A stretch of 64,000 nt of DNA from Cryptomeria japonica (lineage: Eukaryota; Streptophyta; Pinopsida; Cupressales; Cupressaceae). Under the pieces are notes generated by a model, which was not told the DNA's origin, made no database searches, and saw nothing but the letters and a program-made list of their open reading frames with translations. Shown here piece after piece: positions 1 through 11,553 of the stretch (position 1 is the stretch's first letter; every line of letters begins with the position of its first letter). The stretch lies in the NCBI RefSeq assembly GCF_030272615.1, contig NC_081407.1, positions 270,043,870 to 270,107,869 of the forward strand, given 5' to 3'. The position numbers and the translations under genes are program-made.

Positions 1-32
1 AAAACCATATCAACATATCCAAAATACCAACA
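1..32 (-). repeat. LTR1 fragment, inner end of A1 3' LTR
   Basis: The first 32 bases match the last bases of the two other LTR copies ending at 13762 and 19372, and end in the CA expected at an LTR boundary. The rest of this LTR and its target duplication lie outside the window. Confidence 0.85.
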
Positions 33-46
33 ATCTCCCCCTTTGG
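33..46 (-). other. polypurine tract of A1
   Basis: On the minus strand this reads CCAAAGGGGGAGAT directly before the LTR, the position and composition of a plus-strand primer. Confidence 0.8.
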
Positions 47-169
47 CATTCATGGCAACACAAGATGGAAAAGCCATCAAAGTGCCAAAAAAGAAATGCC
101 AAAAACCAAAAACCAACAATCTCCCAAAGAGATCATTAACCAGAAATCAAAATACATAATATCTCCCCT

Positions 170-345
170 AGGAATAATCTCTCCCAAAAGATAATGTGTT
201 TTTCCATAATATCTCCCCCCCTTTGACATCAAATGCCAAAGCAATAAAAATCAGATTTAAAATACAAAATTTCAACTCATTACAAAATACCAATTATCCA
301 ATTTATCCAATTTATCCAACTACTCCCCCTGAGAAGTAGCTCTCC
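170..345 (-). other. extra polypurine tracts and hairpin, A1 3' region
   Basis: Between RNase H and the LTR there are additional purine tracts (C-rich on the plus strand near 170, 188, 213 and 333). A small inverted repeat, CTTTGACAT/ATGCCAAAG, lies at 221-241. The same arrangement recurs in copies A2, C, F and K. Confidence 0.6.
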
Positions 346-409
346 TCATCAAAGCCGAAATAAAATATTTCTCTGTTAATTTTGTCGATTGATGACAAAC
401 ATCAACTGT

Positions 410-1040
410 CTAAGTCTCTACCGGTGGGGGTAGAACTCCAAGCTGCTCTCTAGGATATTCAAAAGTCTCCTTAGGAAAAGTCTTAGTAAAAATATCTGCA
501 ATCTGCTCTTTAGCATTCACATAAACCAATTTCACTTCTTTTTCTTCAACATTTTCTTTTAGAAAATTGAATTTGATAGAAACATGTTTAGTTTTTGAGT
601 GAAATACCGGATTTTTAGATATATCAGTTGTTGCCATATTATCACAGTAGATAGTTGTAGGTTCCTTGCATTTTACCTTTATGTCCTTCAACATTTGTTT
701 AATCCATAATACTCATGTACAATTAGTTGCTACTGCAACATATTCTGATTCAGCTGTTGATAATGATGTACAATTTTGTTTCTTACTCAACCATGAAATT
801 AGTCTGCTACCAAGAAAAAATGCTCCACCGCTGGTGCTTTTTCTGTCATCTACATCTCCTGCCCAATTTGCATCTGTGTATGCACATAAATCAAAGTTTT
901 CATCTCTAGGATACCATAAGCCAAGATTTGTAGTACCTTGTAGGTACCAGAAAATCCTTTTTACTGCTGATTCATGATTTTCTTTAGGATTACTCTGAAA
1001 TCTAGAGACAATACATACTACATTCGTAATATCAAGTCTT
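410..1040 (-). pseudogene. Copia-A1 RNase H domain (broken)
   Basis: C-terminal RNase H of the A1 polyprotein, which degrades the RNA template during reverse transcription. Translation shows the DRKSTSGGAFFLG and SWLSKKQ blocks, then AESEYVAVA, YCDNMA and the terminal ADIFTKTFPKETFEY motif. An in-frame TGA near 714-716 splits it at a position where copy A2 has a glutamine codon. It is joined to the RT by a frameshift near 1040. The end around 410 is the natural end of the polyprotein, because copy A2 and elements C and F stop at the equivalent place. Confidence 0.85.
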
Positions 1041-1746
1041 TTTGTGTCAAATACAGTAAACCTCCTATCATAGACTTGTATCTAGTCGGATTAACAGGTG
1101 TTGATTCATTCTTCAAAGATAGTTTATCAGTTGTAGTCATAGGTGTGCTTACCGGTTTAGACTTTTCCATGCCAAATTTCTTTAGTAATTCCTTCAAGTA
1201 CTTAGATTGACATAAGAATATACCTTTACTAGTCTGTGAAATCTCCAATCCTAAAAAGAATTTTATCTCCCCAATCATAGACATTTCAAATTCTAGCTGC
1301 ATTTTATTAGAAAAGTCTTTACACAATCCATCTTCTCCTCCTAAGATTATATCATCAACAAAAAATTCAATAACCAAGATGTCATCATTAGTCACTTTGT
1401 AGTATAGATTGTTGTCAGCATTACCTTTAGTGTATCCAAGCTTCAAAATATATTTGTCCAATCTAGCATACCAAGCTCCAGGAGCTTGCTTTAGTCCATA
1501 TAAAGATTTCCTTAACCTGCAAACCATATCTTTGTCATCTATCAAAGAAAATCCATCAAATTGTTCAATATAAACTTCTTGTTCAAGATCTCCATTTAGA
1601 AATGCACATTTAACATCCATTTGATATACTTTATAGTTTTTGTGAGCTGCAAAAGCTAATAATAGTTTGAATGCCTCAATTCTAGCTACCAGTGCAAAGG
1701 TTTCATGGTAATCAATTCCTTCTTTCTGTGAATATCCCTTACACAC
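1018..1746 (-). pseudogene. Copia-A1 reverse transcriptase domain
   Basis: 242 codons of Copia RT. The blocks MDVKCAFLNGDLEQEVYIEQ, SLYGLKQAPGAWYARLD, the catalytic FVDDI variant of YVDD, and FFLGLEI are all visible, followed by the GGLLYLT link to RNase H. The catalytic aspartates are retained. The N-terminal RT segment (GTKW...NKAR region) is frameshifted in 1747-1817, and the last residues run out of frame, so no continuous pol frame remains. Confidence 0.88.
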
Positions 1747-1817
1747 TAATCTTACTTTGTTTCTGATTACCTTGCCATCTTCATTAAGTTTATTTCTAAA
1801 AACTCATTTAGTTCCAA

Positions 1818-2906
1818 TTACATTTTTTCTTTAGGTCGGGGAACTAATGACCAAGTGTTATTCCTTTCAATTTGTTCCAATTCATCTTTCATAGCTTTAA
1901 TCAAATATTTATCTTCACACGCCTCATGAATTGACATAGGTTCAATTTTAGAAATAAGACATACCTCTTCATTTGCCAATCTTCCTCTAGTCATAACTCG
2001 TTGAAATTTATTTCCAATTATCTGATCTTTAGAGTGATTCAATCTTACATACCAGGGTGTTTTTACTTGCAGTTGTTCTTCAGTGACTATTGAATCCTCA
2101 GATGATGCCGGTGTAACTGGATCATCATTATGTACCGGTGTACTCATAGTAGGTTCATTTTTTATTATCTCTATTGTCGGTTCAGAGTCCATGTACCTTG
2201 AGTTTCCACTAAACTGTTCATCAATCTTCACATTTGCACTCTCAACAATTTTCTGCAATCTTTTGTTAAAACATCTATATGCCTTGCTCTTAGATGAATA
2301 ACCAAGAAATATTCTTTCATCACTTCTAGGATCAAATTTGCCAATATAATCTTCTCTTCTAATATAGCATTTACTTCCAAAAATTCTGAAATATTTAAGA
2401 GTAGGAGTATTACCAAAGCATAGTTCATGAGGGGTCTTACCGGTTTCACCTTTGATGTGAACTCTGTTGAATTTATAAATTGTTATATTGATTGCTTCTC
2501 TCCAATATATATGAGGTAGATTTGCTTCTGATATCATACTTCTAGCTACATCCAAGATAGTTCTATTTTTCCTTTCTACAACTCCATTCTGCTGGGGTGT
2601 CTGGGGTGCTGACAACTGTCTTCTGATCCCATTCACTTCACAGAATGTATTAAATTCCTTAGATGTGAATTCACCTCCTTGATCCGATCTTAAACATTTG
2701 ATTTTCTTGTCAGTTTCATTCTCTACCATCATCTTGAATAGTTTGAATTTCCCAAATGCTTCAGATTTCTCCATGAGAAAAGTAACCCAACACATTCTAG
2801 AATAGTCATCAATGATTATCATAAAATACCTATCTCGTTGTATACTTCTAGTTCTTGCTGGACCACATAAATCAATATGAATTAAATCAAGAACATTGTT
2901 AGATTT
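1818..2906 (-). pseudogene. Copia-A1 integrase core and C-terminal linker
   Basis: Integrase of the DDE type, which joins element cDNA to host DNA. The frame opens at about 2906 with DLIHIDLCGP (first catalytic Asp), continues through IIIDDYSR and RSDQGGEF (second Asp), and reaches NGVVERKNRT (catalytic Glu). The KYFRIFGSKCYIRR and FLGYSSKSKAYRCFN blocks of the integrase C-terminus and the RT linker follow. All three catalytic residues are present, unlike copy A2, which has lost the Glu. One in-frame TAG at 2907-2909 separates this part from the zinc-binding region. Confidence 0.88.
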
Positions 2907-3167
2907 CTATGGAATACTCTTGAAAGATTCTCTAACTTGCTTTCCAGATTGACATTCCTTACATACCAGATTGTGAGGTTTAACAATCTTAGGTAAATCT
3001 CTTATTACCTTAGTTGTACTAATTTTCACAATGCAATGAAAATTTGCATGACAAAGTCTCTTATGCCATAACCAAATTTTATCAATATGAGCAATCAAAA
3101 ATTCTTTCTCATTGTTGTTCAAATGAAAGATATTACCTCTAGTCTGATTACCAGTTGCAATGTCCAA
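2907..3167 (-). pseudogene. Copia-A1 integrase zinc-binding (GAG_preINT) region
   Basis: 86 codons containing WHKRLCHANFHCI and the downstream CKECQSGKQ, the His-His-Cys-Cys pattern of the N-terminal zinc-binding region of Copia integrase. The frame continues into the integrase core across a TAG at its lower end. Upstream, 3168-3285 links to the protease in a shifted frame. Confidence 0.8.
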
Positions 3168-3285
3168 ACTAGTTCTGTTTAAGATTTTGCTTTTACCATT
3201 CTCGAATTATAACTGAAATCCTTTTTCAACTAATTGACCAACACTCAAATTATTATGCTTCAAACCTTCAACATAGTAAACATTA

Positions 3286-4182
3286 TCAAGTATTGTGCTT
3301 ACCATCAAAAGATATAGTTCCTTTTCCTTTGATCATACAAGCTTTATCATCTCCAAATCTCACTAGACCTCCATTGTATTCCTGAAAGGTTAAGAATTTA
3401 CTCTTATCATCAGTCATGTGATGTGAACATCCAGAATCAATGATCCATTCATCCTTATCTTCAATTTTAGCTGCTAGGGCTTGCTCTACTGGTTGAATAG
3501 TAGGTGTCAGTTGATCTTCTGTTATTGCAACAAAAGCCCATCCATTGTCTGCCAGATCCTCATCAGAATCATCAGTGACTCCTTCATCAGCATAATAACA
3601 AGATTTGTCTCTATTCTTCTTGAATTTGTATCTCTTATAATTAGAGTTAGACTTATATGTTCTTTTAGCTTCTTCTCTTAATCTTGCATGTCTATCAGGA
3701 CACCTAGAAGCCATATGACCAATTTTATTGTAGTTGAAATATTTAAAGGGTGCTTTACCTTCATACTTATTTCCAACTGGACCTTTAGGCATTTTCCTTG
3801 CGAATAGTGCTTCAAGTGCTTCAAGTTCTTCCAGTTCTTCATTCTCCTTTCTGATTTCTTCAAGTTCTCTTGCATAAAAGGCTTTCCAATCATATTTATC
3901 AGATGATGTTGATGATGTTGCAGATGATGATGCTTTGAAAGCTAAATCTGTCTTAATAGTAGCAACATGACCAAATTCCTCAAGTTCAAAAGCTGAAAGT
4001 TTTCCAACCAAAGTATCTCTAGATACTGATGCATTAGGCATTGTTCTTAATTCATTTATAGTAGTAACTTTCATTTTATATGCTGGTGGCAAAGCTCTTA
4101 AAACTTTTAAAATGTTCTCATCTTCACTTAAGGTTCCTCCACAACATTGTATACCCAAAACAATTTCATTTACTCTTTCCAT
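3286..4182 (-). pseudogene. Copia-A1 gag C-terminal half and protease
   Basis: 298 codons beginning with the gag helical region (MERVNEIVLGIQ), then an acidic/serine linker, a damaged zinc knuckle and the aspartic protease (IIDSGCSHHMT). Both leading cysteines of the knuckle are tyrosines (YFNYNKIGHMASRC), while copy A2 keeps CFNCNKIGHMASRC. Two G-to-A changes on the coding strand explain this. The upstream gag half is in another frame because of one extra A in an A run near 4191, an error shared with A2. Confidence 0.87.
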
Positions 4183-4198
4183 AAAAGCAGAAATTCTT

Positions 4199-4579
4199 TC
4201 ATCTTCTTTGATTTTTCAGATTTTCATACCTGACCTGGAAGCATTGAAGTTTTGCAATTTTGACTATGGAATATCCTTCATTCAATGTTTCCAATCTATC
4301 CCAAATAGCTTTAGCAGTAGATCTATCTGATAATCCAATGATTTGCTGATCTGATAATGCGCTCAACAGTGCTCCTCTTTCTTTGCAATCATTTTCCTCA
4401 TCTTTAGCCATGTTTGGTGGATTATGCTGACCTTGAGTAGGAGCATTAGAACCATTCTTTGTAACATCCCATATGTCCTTTCCAATGCAATTCAAATGTG
4501 TCTCCATCCTGATCTTCCATATGCCATAGTTGGTTCCATCAAGTTTAGGACTGTCCTTCCTGAAATAGTTAGAAGACAT
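4199..4579 (-). pseudogene. Copia-A1 gag N-terminal half
   Basis: 126 codons from an ATG at 4577-4579, 45 bp inside the primer-binding site. The gag N-terminus is recognisable from LDGTNYGIWKIRMETHL and the later IWDRLETLNEGYSI block. The frame ends at a TGA just after an A run that is one base too long, so gag is cut at about residue 126. The identical defect in copy A2 means it predates or accompanied the tandem duplication. Confidence 0.87.
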
Positions 4580-4622
4580 TGGATCTGCTCAAGCTGTTAA
4601 ACTTCTGCAAAAAGAGGACTAG

Positions 4623-4634
4623 GCTCTGATACCA
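4623..4634 (-). other. primer-binding site of A1 (initiator tRNA-Met)
   Basis: The minus strand reads TGGTATCAGAGC, the standard plant Copia primer site complementary to the 3' end of initiator tRNA-Met, next to the 5' LTR. Confidence 0.92.
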
Positions 4635-4640
4635 ATTATT

Positions 4641-5840
4641 TGTTACTACTTATCAAATTGCCATTAGTTTCATATCCAAAGTCATACTATATTCTAGTTG
4701 GTTAAGTATTACCGAATCAAGTAGTCGGTACACACAGAGAAGTCAGTATAAATAGTCTAGTCGGTTACTGAAGAAAGCAGTCACAGAATACAGTATTCAC
4801 CGAGTTGTTTACCGAGTAAAGGTTCATGGCTACCGAGTGGTAAATTTAACTCACCGAGTTGATATTCACCAAGTGAAATGTTTTACCAGATACATTGAAC
4901 CTGGACATGCACATGAAAACGTGTTACAAGATCGAGGCACATCTAACCGTTTTTTGCATTGGAAATTGCACTAGGAGATTGTGCATGATTACAAGATCAA
5001 TCTAACCTATGAGATATTTTGTTTAGTTATTCATTCGAAGAATATTTTTGTAAGATCGAAGCAATGAATCAGATCACCGCTGTAAGAGATCTATATATAC
5101 AACATGATTCTAGGTTTAGAAGAATAAGACATGATATGATGTGGTATGAGATGCAATGAGATAGCAGTGTGTATGCATGAAGGAAGACTGTTACAGAGAC
5201 ACATAGAGGTCACCGAGAAGGTTATCAATGAACAGTCGAAGAACAAAGTAAACAGAAGGGTTTACCAAGTTTCATTATGGGTTACCGAGGTATGCTACAA
5301 GCTAGGTAATCTTATTCAGAGCACATAGAATCTGCTTTAACATTTCAGATGTAAAGTTGCAGATATTTGTAATGATTATATTGTAATATTTTGAAGTTGT
5401 AAGAGAAACCTTTAACAGGGTAAAAGACTCTAACCAAGTCTATAAACTGTAAATCCTTTAACCAGGTGCTACACTTATATAGTGTTGTAAAAATCCTTTA
5501 GTAAGGTAGATCTAACTGATCTTAATACTCCTAACAGGGTAAGCTATCAGAAATAGCTAAATGTAGCTCTAACTGAGTATTCTTTATTATTGCAGTAGTG
5601 AAGTTGTGGGTGCCATTCCCACCACAGTTTTTCTCTCTAACCAAGAGTTTATGCGTGACCAAAATATATGTGTTATGGAGTGAATCATGTATGATTGTTA
5701 TCTGTTGACTAAAGTTTTATTTTATGTTACTGCACTATTCTGTTTATGCATAACAGTAATGTTATTACAAAGGAAAAATTTTGGAGTACTGATTCACCCC
5801 TCCCCTCTTAGTACATTAGCTTTCTATATTGGGCCTAACA
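4641..5840 (+). repeat. Element B 5' LTR
   Basis: 1200 bp, starting TGTTACTACT and ending GGGCCTAACA, aligned without gaps to 11554-12753. It contains a TATA box at 5092-5099 and the C-rich U5 motif GATTCACCCCTCCCCTCTTA shortly before its end. Confidence 0.95.
5092..5099 (+). promoter_or_regulatory. TATA box of element B 5' LTR
   Basis: TATATATA about 450 bp into the LTR, conserved in the right LTR at 12005-12012. It is the best candidate core promoter for the element transcript. Confidence 0.6.
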
Positions 5841-5842
5841 AT

Positions 5843-5854
5843 TGGTATCAGAGC
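5843..5854 (+). other. primer-binding site of element B
   Basis: TGGTATCAGAGC starts 2 bases after the 5' LTR, matching the 3' end of initiator tRNA-Met. Confidence 0.95.
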
Positions 5855-5902
5855 TTGAATCTTGGAAAAGGGTTTAACCACCTGAAGAGAAAGATCTTAG
5901 AA

Positions 5903-7255
5903 ATGGAAGGCTACAAACAATCTTGGAGGATTGTGCATCTTCAAGAAGAGCTGGATAATGCAAATCAAGTGATTGCAGACATGCAAAGGCAAATGCAAAA
6001 ATCTCTGAAAGTAAGGAGTAGATTATCTGATGACTTGCAGGATTCTCAAGAGCTAGTGGAACAAATCGAGACATCATCTGAGAACAGTATATCTGAAGAA
6101 ACTAAAGAAATGATTGGAATTTTGAAAGAAAAGAACAAAGCATTGGTTGATCAACTAAAACCAATGAAAAGAGAACATGAACATTTCAGTACACAAATGA
6201 CTGAAAATCTAGATGCATTAAGGATAGTTGAGGATGAAGCAAGAGATCTACAAAGAGAGAAACAACAACTTGAAGCTCTAGTATCTGATAAGGATGATGA
6301 AATCATGAGGTTAATTGGTATTCAAGAAAATATGATAGATCAACTAGGTTATGCACATTATGAAGCAATTCTGAAGAATGATGAAAATCAATCATTGAAA
6401 CTTGAAGTATCAAGGTTGACTGGTGAACTTGAAACAGAAAAGAAATCCAAAGAATCATTGGAGAAAAGTTATGAAGCATCAAAGATGTTGGATGAGAAAA
6501 TGAATACAAGAAGACTCTACAAAGATGGAGGACTCGGTTACAAAGGAAAAGACTCTACCAAGAAAGGAATTCATACTATCGAGAGAGGAGAATCATCAAA
6601 ACAAACTGGTAAAAGGAATAACATCAAAAGGAAGAAGCCTATTTGCTACTACTGTGGAAATCAAGGTCATACTGCCAACATATGCCAGATCAAAAAAGGT
6701 AAGCAACCGAATATCTCTAAGTCCAATAGATATTGTTATAATTGCAATAAATATGGTCACACACCTAATCAATGTAGGACAAAGTCTGTTAACAACCATC
6801 AAAAGGTAAAATTCAAAGGGTTTTGTAAAAACTGCAATAGATATGGACATAGCATCGAGAGATGCTGGTTTAAGCGAAAGAACTACATGAAGTATCCACA
6901 CCGAGCAAACACTGGAGGTTACCAAACTCACACAGATTCTTACCGACAATATGCAGCAGTACCATGGGATTACAATATGAGGATCTGGTGTGAATGTTGT
7001 GGAAGATATGGACATATAAGTGCCAACTGTTTTATAAGGTTTGGAATGAACAACCGGAGATCATGGAGAAATCCCGATATGGCATGTTTTCCTTGTCACA
7101 AAGATGGACATTTAGCTGGAGATTGCAGAGATCAACCAAGAAGAGACACTGAGGAGATAAAAGAAAAATTCAAGATGATCTGGAAAAAGAAAGAAATTAT
7201 GTCTGATGAAGAAAGCACCTTACCTACCGAGTTAGGTGCACCTATTTCAAATTAG
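5903..7255 (+). CDS. Element B ORF1: gag-like coiled-coil protein with five CCHC zinc knuckles
   Basis: Intact 450-codon frame. I chose the ATG at 5903 because the upstream in-frame ATG at 5687 lies inside the LTR. Residues about 5-200 are charged heptad-rich helix (coiled coil). Then comes a LDEKM...GLGY motif (about 195-212) and a basic linker. Five C-x2-C-x4-H-x4-C knuckles follow at about 248-261, 278-291, 308-321, 363-376 and 395-408. The tail is acidic. Such knuckles bind nucleic acid, so a nucleocapsid role is likely. The usual Copia gag N-terminal domain is absent, as is any protease. Five knuckles is more than the single one in A, C, F and L. It is the only long undamaged frame in the window. 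Confidence 0.88.
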   Translation: MEGYKQSWRIVHLQEELDNANQVIADMQRQMQKSLKVRSRLSDDLQDSQELVEQIETSSENSISEETKEMIGILKEKNKALVDQLKPMKREHEHFSTQMTENLDALRIVEDEARDLQREKQQLEALVSDKDDEIMRLIGIQENMIDQLGYAHYEAILKNDENQSLKLEVSRLTGELETEKKSKESLEKSYEASKMLDEKMNTRRLYKDGGLGYKGKDSTKKGIHTIERGESSKQTGKRNNIKRKKPICYYCGNQGHTANICQIKKGKQPNISKSNRYCYNCNKYGHTPNQCRTKSVNNHQKVKFKGFCKNCNRYGHSIERCWFKRKNYMKYPHRANTGGYQTHTDSYRQYAAVPWDYNMRIWCECCGRYGHISANCFIRFGMNNRRSWRNPDMACFPCHKDGHLAGDCRDQPRRDTEEIKEKFKMIWKKKEIMSDEESTLPTELGAPISN

Positions 7256-7779
7256 TCAAGAAAAGGTATGAAGGGACTACATTCTTTAAAAGTTAAATCA
7301 TAACAGTTCCTATTTTATTATGAACGGAATTCAAAATTTGCATAGTTAAGATGCAATTAGTCAGTTTACATACTATACAGGAAACCTATCAAGTCGGTGT
7401 ATACAGGAAACCTGTTAAGTCGGTTAGCAAAGAAAAGTTGGGTACTCGGTGAAAACAGAAAATGAAGTAAATCGGTAAAAGGTGAACCGAGTGCATTTAA
7501 TACCATGACCTAACTTGCACGGGGCCCGATAAGGTATTTTTGAGTACTTAAAAGTGTTTTCGCGGTCATTTTCATTCACCCAAGTTTTCAAAAAGAAGAG
7601 CAGAGCGAATCAAAGCGACCAAATTTTAGTTAGAGTGAATTTCGAGGTATTTACATCAATCTATTCACACTGTTTAGCTGCTTTCTGATTTAGTCAAATT
7701 GCTAGTATCTACCGAGTGTGAAGAGTCAGCTACTTGTAAACCCTAAGGATAACCTGTCAAATTTTACTCGAGATCTACC
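7256..7779 (+). other. Element B spacer between ORF1 and ORF2
   Basis: 524 bp without a long frame. It holds two adjacent copies of a 26-bp unit (about 7373-7424) containing TACAGGAAACCT. The stretch before ORF2 resembles a 5' leader, ending in ACC-ATG-G. Whether it holds an internal promoter or a splice acceptor for ORF2 cannot be decided by eye. Confidence 0.5.
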
Positions 7780-10700
7780 ATGGTGCCCAAGATCCAAGAC
7801 CCTGTAGTTGTCCAAAATGTGGAGAAGCCATCTCTAAAGTATTCCCTAACATCTAAAGTCGCCTCAAAACCGGATGATAAAACTGCATTTTCACTCATCC
7901 CGGATCGAGTCTTATTGGTAGAAGATGTCAGATTCTTTACCAAGTGCCGTGTTGAGGAACTCAGTCATGTAGAGATTAGTGACACATATGATGAACTGTG
8001 CACTGACGGCAAATTGGATAGTAAATTTGAACATATCAGAATCAAGGGATTAACCGAAGCCCTAGTCTATCCTCATGTGTTCAAACCCCAATGGGTTAAG
8101 TTTGCATTGAGCAGAGTACATGATGATTTCATGTGGCTACAAGAGCAACCGTTCAAGATCATGAAGGAAGTCATTCACCTGATCACCGGATATCCCATCT
8201 ACGATCATGCTCGTGCATAGAAAATGATATCACAAAAGGAGCTAATAAGTCTAACTGGAGTAGAATCTGATTACCGAGGACTGAAATTGAATAATGTCAC
8301 TAATGTTGAATTGAAATTTGCAATCAAAGTCATTGGTTACTGTTTCTTCCAATCTGCAAGGGAAAATAGTGTACCATGTGCTGCAGTGGCCCTGGCCTAC
8401 AAAATAGTAAAGAAGGGAATGAAAGTAGACTTGTGTGAAGTACTACTAAAGAACTTATTTGAGAACCTGAACACAATAAGGAAGCCGAAGAAGAACAACT
8501 CGGCAAACACACTCAAGTTCGGTTCACTACTTGTTTGTATGTTTTTCTATTTTGAAAAGTTCTCTCCCTCAGTCGGTAAAGTAGTATGGGAGCTACACCG
8601 ATCTATCACCCATCAGATCAATGATTACATCAAGAAGTTAGGAGATAACTTTAATGATGTCATGGATGATTACTTTAGCAAATTCCAAGAGAAAATGCAC
8701 AACAGGTACAGGATCCCACCACAGCTGGTTGAAAAATACAAGGACAATATTTGTTTTGAAGTCGACACTGATTATTGCTATGTAAATGTTGTTGAACCGA
8801 GGATTCAATCGTTGCAACCAATGGGTTATGAAATTGATCATGACATCACACAACAACAAATTGATGCCTACCTATCATTGCCAAGGCATGCAACTGAACT
8901 AAGGTATGGAACCTATGAAGAGGTAAAGGAGAAAGTAAAAATGAGCATTGTAGTTCCTAAGGCTACAAGGAAAGCAACAAAGATGATAAAAGCTTTATCT
9001 GAGAAATTCAGAGAAGAATCCTCATCTACACCTATCAAAGGAAATCTTGCCATTACCAAGGAAGAATCAAAAGCACAGGAGACTGCAATAACATTGAGCA
9101 CAGAGTTGCCAAAGGGAAAAGATCTAAAAAGAAAGAAATAGGACATTTCAAAGGCCCTACAGATTCCACCAACAAAGAGACCCAACACCAGAGCATCAGC
9201 TGCATCACCGAGCAAGAAACAAAAGACTGTTGCTGCTCCTAAGGTAACAAAGACTTACAAGAAATCTACTCGGAGACTCATTTTGGCAAAAGAGTCGAGT
9301 GATACAGAGTCTGATGATGCTAACAAATTCCAAATTGTGAAGAGCAAAAAGGCAAACATTCACAGTGTTGAAAACTTTTGTGCCAATCTTAAGGAATACA
9401 GTGGGTTTGCAGGATTCAGATATGTTAAGTATGAGTCTAGGAACAATGATGAGAAATGAAAGATTGAAGAAACTGTCATATGTACACTTCTGAAGTTTTG
9501 GTTAGCACCATTGGAACTAGCAAAGTCACTTCCAAGTGAACTCTACTCACATATTGATAATAGATGGAAATATGCAATGGATTCAGAGAGACAAATAAGA
9601 GAAAGAAGTCTTGTCCATTTATTTCCTAACATGTCCGTAGCTAAAATCAAGAAGCATTTGTCCACATACAATTCAAAATTTCTTGTGAAATAGAGAGCCT
9701 TAAAATTGATGAATGGGCTATATATTAACGTGGAGAATGAGACTAAGGCCAAGTGGCAGGAAATCTTCAAACAAAAGGATGTTAGTGAACAATCTCAAAT
9801 TGAAATTTTTGATGTCACTGAGCAAGATCCAGATGTCATCGAGCAAGGTCCAGACCCAGTTGACACAATACAAATTGATGAAGATGTAATGGATGAAGCC
9901 GCACCGGAGCAAGAAATGATTGAAGGCACTACTTATGCAAAACTTGTGTCTAGTGAATCGGTCTTAGAACAAGTTCAGCCTTATCCACCGGTGAAGCCAA
10001 CAATACCAACCGAAGCCCCCAAGGACACCGAACAAGTTACCGAAGGTAACAAATCTGAAGCTGCAGAAGATGCAAGTAACAAATCTGAAGCTGCAGCAGA
10101 CACAACAAAAGATCAATCGTCTAGGGGATAGACAAGCACAACAAATATTACAGCAGAGACGCCTAGCACCGAGCCATCCAAAGATACTGCAACTGCTACA
10201 GGAACAGTGCAAAGTGTTGCATCTACCGAGCAACCTACCAAGGGACAACAAGCCTCACAAGCACTTGTCTTAGTGCCCCAGATAAAAGGAAAAGAGAAAA
10301 AGGTGAGAAAGCATGGTTTTAAATTTGACTTATCTAAACCGATCGTGTTGCCCAATGTCAACATCTCCAAATTAAAAGGGCAAGCACTCACTGAATTCAG
10401 TGAACTATGCAAAGCAAAGGCCGAACAGGAGAAGAAATTGGCCATATAGAAAAAGAACAAAGTACTTCAAAAGGTTAGTACACTGCTCACAGAAATGCTA
10501 CCATCAGCAACAGTGTCACCCAATGCAACCATCCATATTCAGTTGGATGAACTTCTTAATCAGATTGAAACATCTGGACTTGATGCATCCAAATACCTAA
10601 GCAAGCTCAAGGATAAAGAGCTCACAGCAAAAATGATAGAGGAAGTCCACAAATCAATTGCTGTTGGCAAGGTAAAACTTGTCAAATTCATTGCTGAGTT

Positions 10701-11178
10701 GACCCCTCAACTCAAGCACATTCTTTATTTATTCCAGAAATTGTGTACATTTTCTTTATTTATTAAAGACATCAAAAATAAAACTGATGCAATTGAGAAA
10801 GAGATCACCGATCTCTCATCCAAGTTGATCACTGAGTCTAATTCAGTTCAGACTTTTTACAAAAAGCTACAACAACTCATGGCTCAACAGTTAGAACTGA
10901 GGAATGAAGAGCATAAAATTAGGATGGATATAATGACCCTTCAAATATTATTCCTTCCTCATCTCTCATCAGTCCAAGAGCAACTTAACCGAGCTACAAG
11001 CTTATCAACTACCCAAGAGGGAAGCACTCTTGATGGCTTGATATCACTCTTATCTGATATTCAAGCACATAACTCATTAATGGAAAGTCTCAAGGACTCA
11101 CTCTTAGTCGCCCTCACTGACACCCGGACCAAGTATAAGACTATTTTTGATCAGTTACTGCCTCCGGATGCAAATTAA
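7780..11178 (+). pseudogene. Element B ORF2: 1132-codon protein of unknown family, broken by six in-frame stops
   Basis: A single reading frame runs from an ATG in good context (ACCATGG) to TAA at 11176-11178. It is broken only by TAG at 8218, 9139, 9691, 10129 and 10447 and TGA at 9457, with no frameshift in 3.4 kb. Residues about 1-450 look globular; 450-570 are basic and Lys/Ser-rich; 650-860 are acidic and Pro/Glu-rich with a duplicated NKSEAA unit; 905-1130 are helical and coiled-coil-like. I do not recognise the family and see no zinc knuckle, protease, RT or membrane segment. It occupies the place where some plant retrotransposons carry an extra (envelope-like) ORF. That positional analogy is not evidence of function. 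Confidence 0.75.
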
Positions 11179-11194
11179 GTTTTTAATGTTTGTC

Positions 11195-11553
11195 AAAAAG
11201 GGGGAGTAATATTATGTTACTACACAGAGGAAATCCCAGCAAAGGGGGAGTAATTCTACACTTGGAGAATAGTACAATTTTTGATAACACAATTTTGAGT
11301 ATTGTATACAAGGGGAGTACACTGAGCATAATATGCAGAATATACAAAGCACACAAGTACAGTATAGAATTGAACCGAACATGCAAAATTCAGAGTTATG
11401 TACAGGATAATGGTAAGGGGAGTATATCTACATATACTATTGACTATTGTACATATTGTCAAGTATAGTCATTTTGTCAAGTATATTTTTTTTGAGTTAT
11501 GACTTTGTAAGTAGTTTTTGTCAAACATCTCAACTAATGTCAAAAGGGGAGGT
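11195..11553 (+). other. multiple polypurine tracts before element B 3' LTR
   Basis: Five A-rich/G-rich tracts occur near 11195-11206, 11240-11251, 11307-11316, 11414-11422 and 11542-11553, two of them followed by AGTAAT. The last, AAAAGGGGAGGT, touches the LTR and is the likely functional primer. The rest of the stretch has no convincing coding capacity. Confidence 0.75.

Noticed and set aside
666-1210. Plus-strand open frames opposite Copia RNase H and RT (also at 14385, 15015, 17198, 24080, 36749, 38048)
   Set aside because: They recur at homologous places antisense to conserved domains and reflect the codon use of the coding strand.
4185-4200. Programmed frameshift in Copia-A gag
   Set aside because: The zero frame stops immediately but no slippery heptamer plus structure is evident, and C, F and L of the same type use one frame. 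Kept only as an alternative in the findings.
8218-10449. TAG codons in element B ORF2 as programmed read-through signals
   Set aside because: The bases after the TAGs differ (AAA, GAC, AGA, ACA, AAA), none resembles the CAR-YYA read-through context, and similar TAGs appear at catalytic motifs of Copia-F, so decay is simpler.
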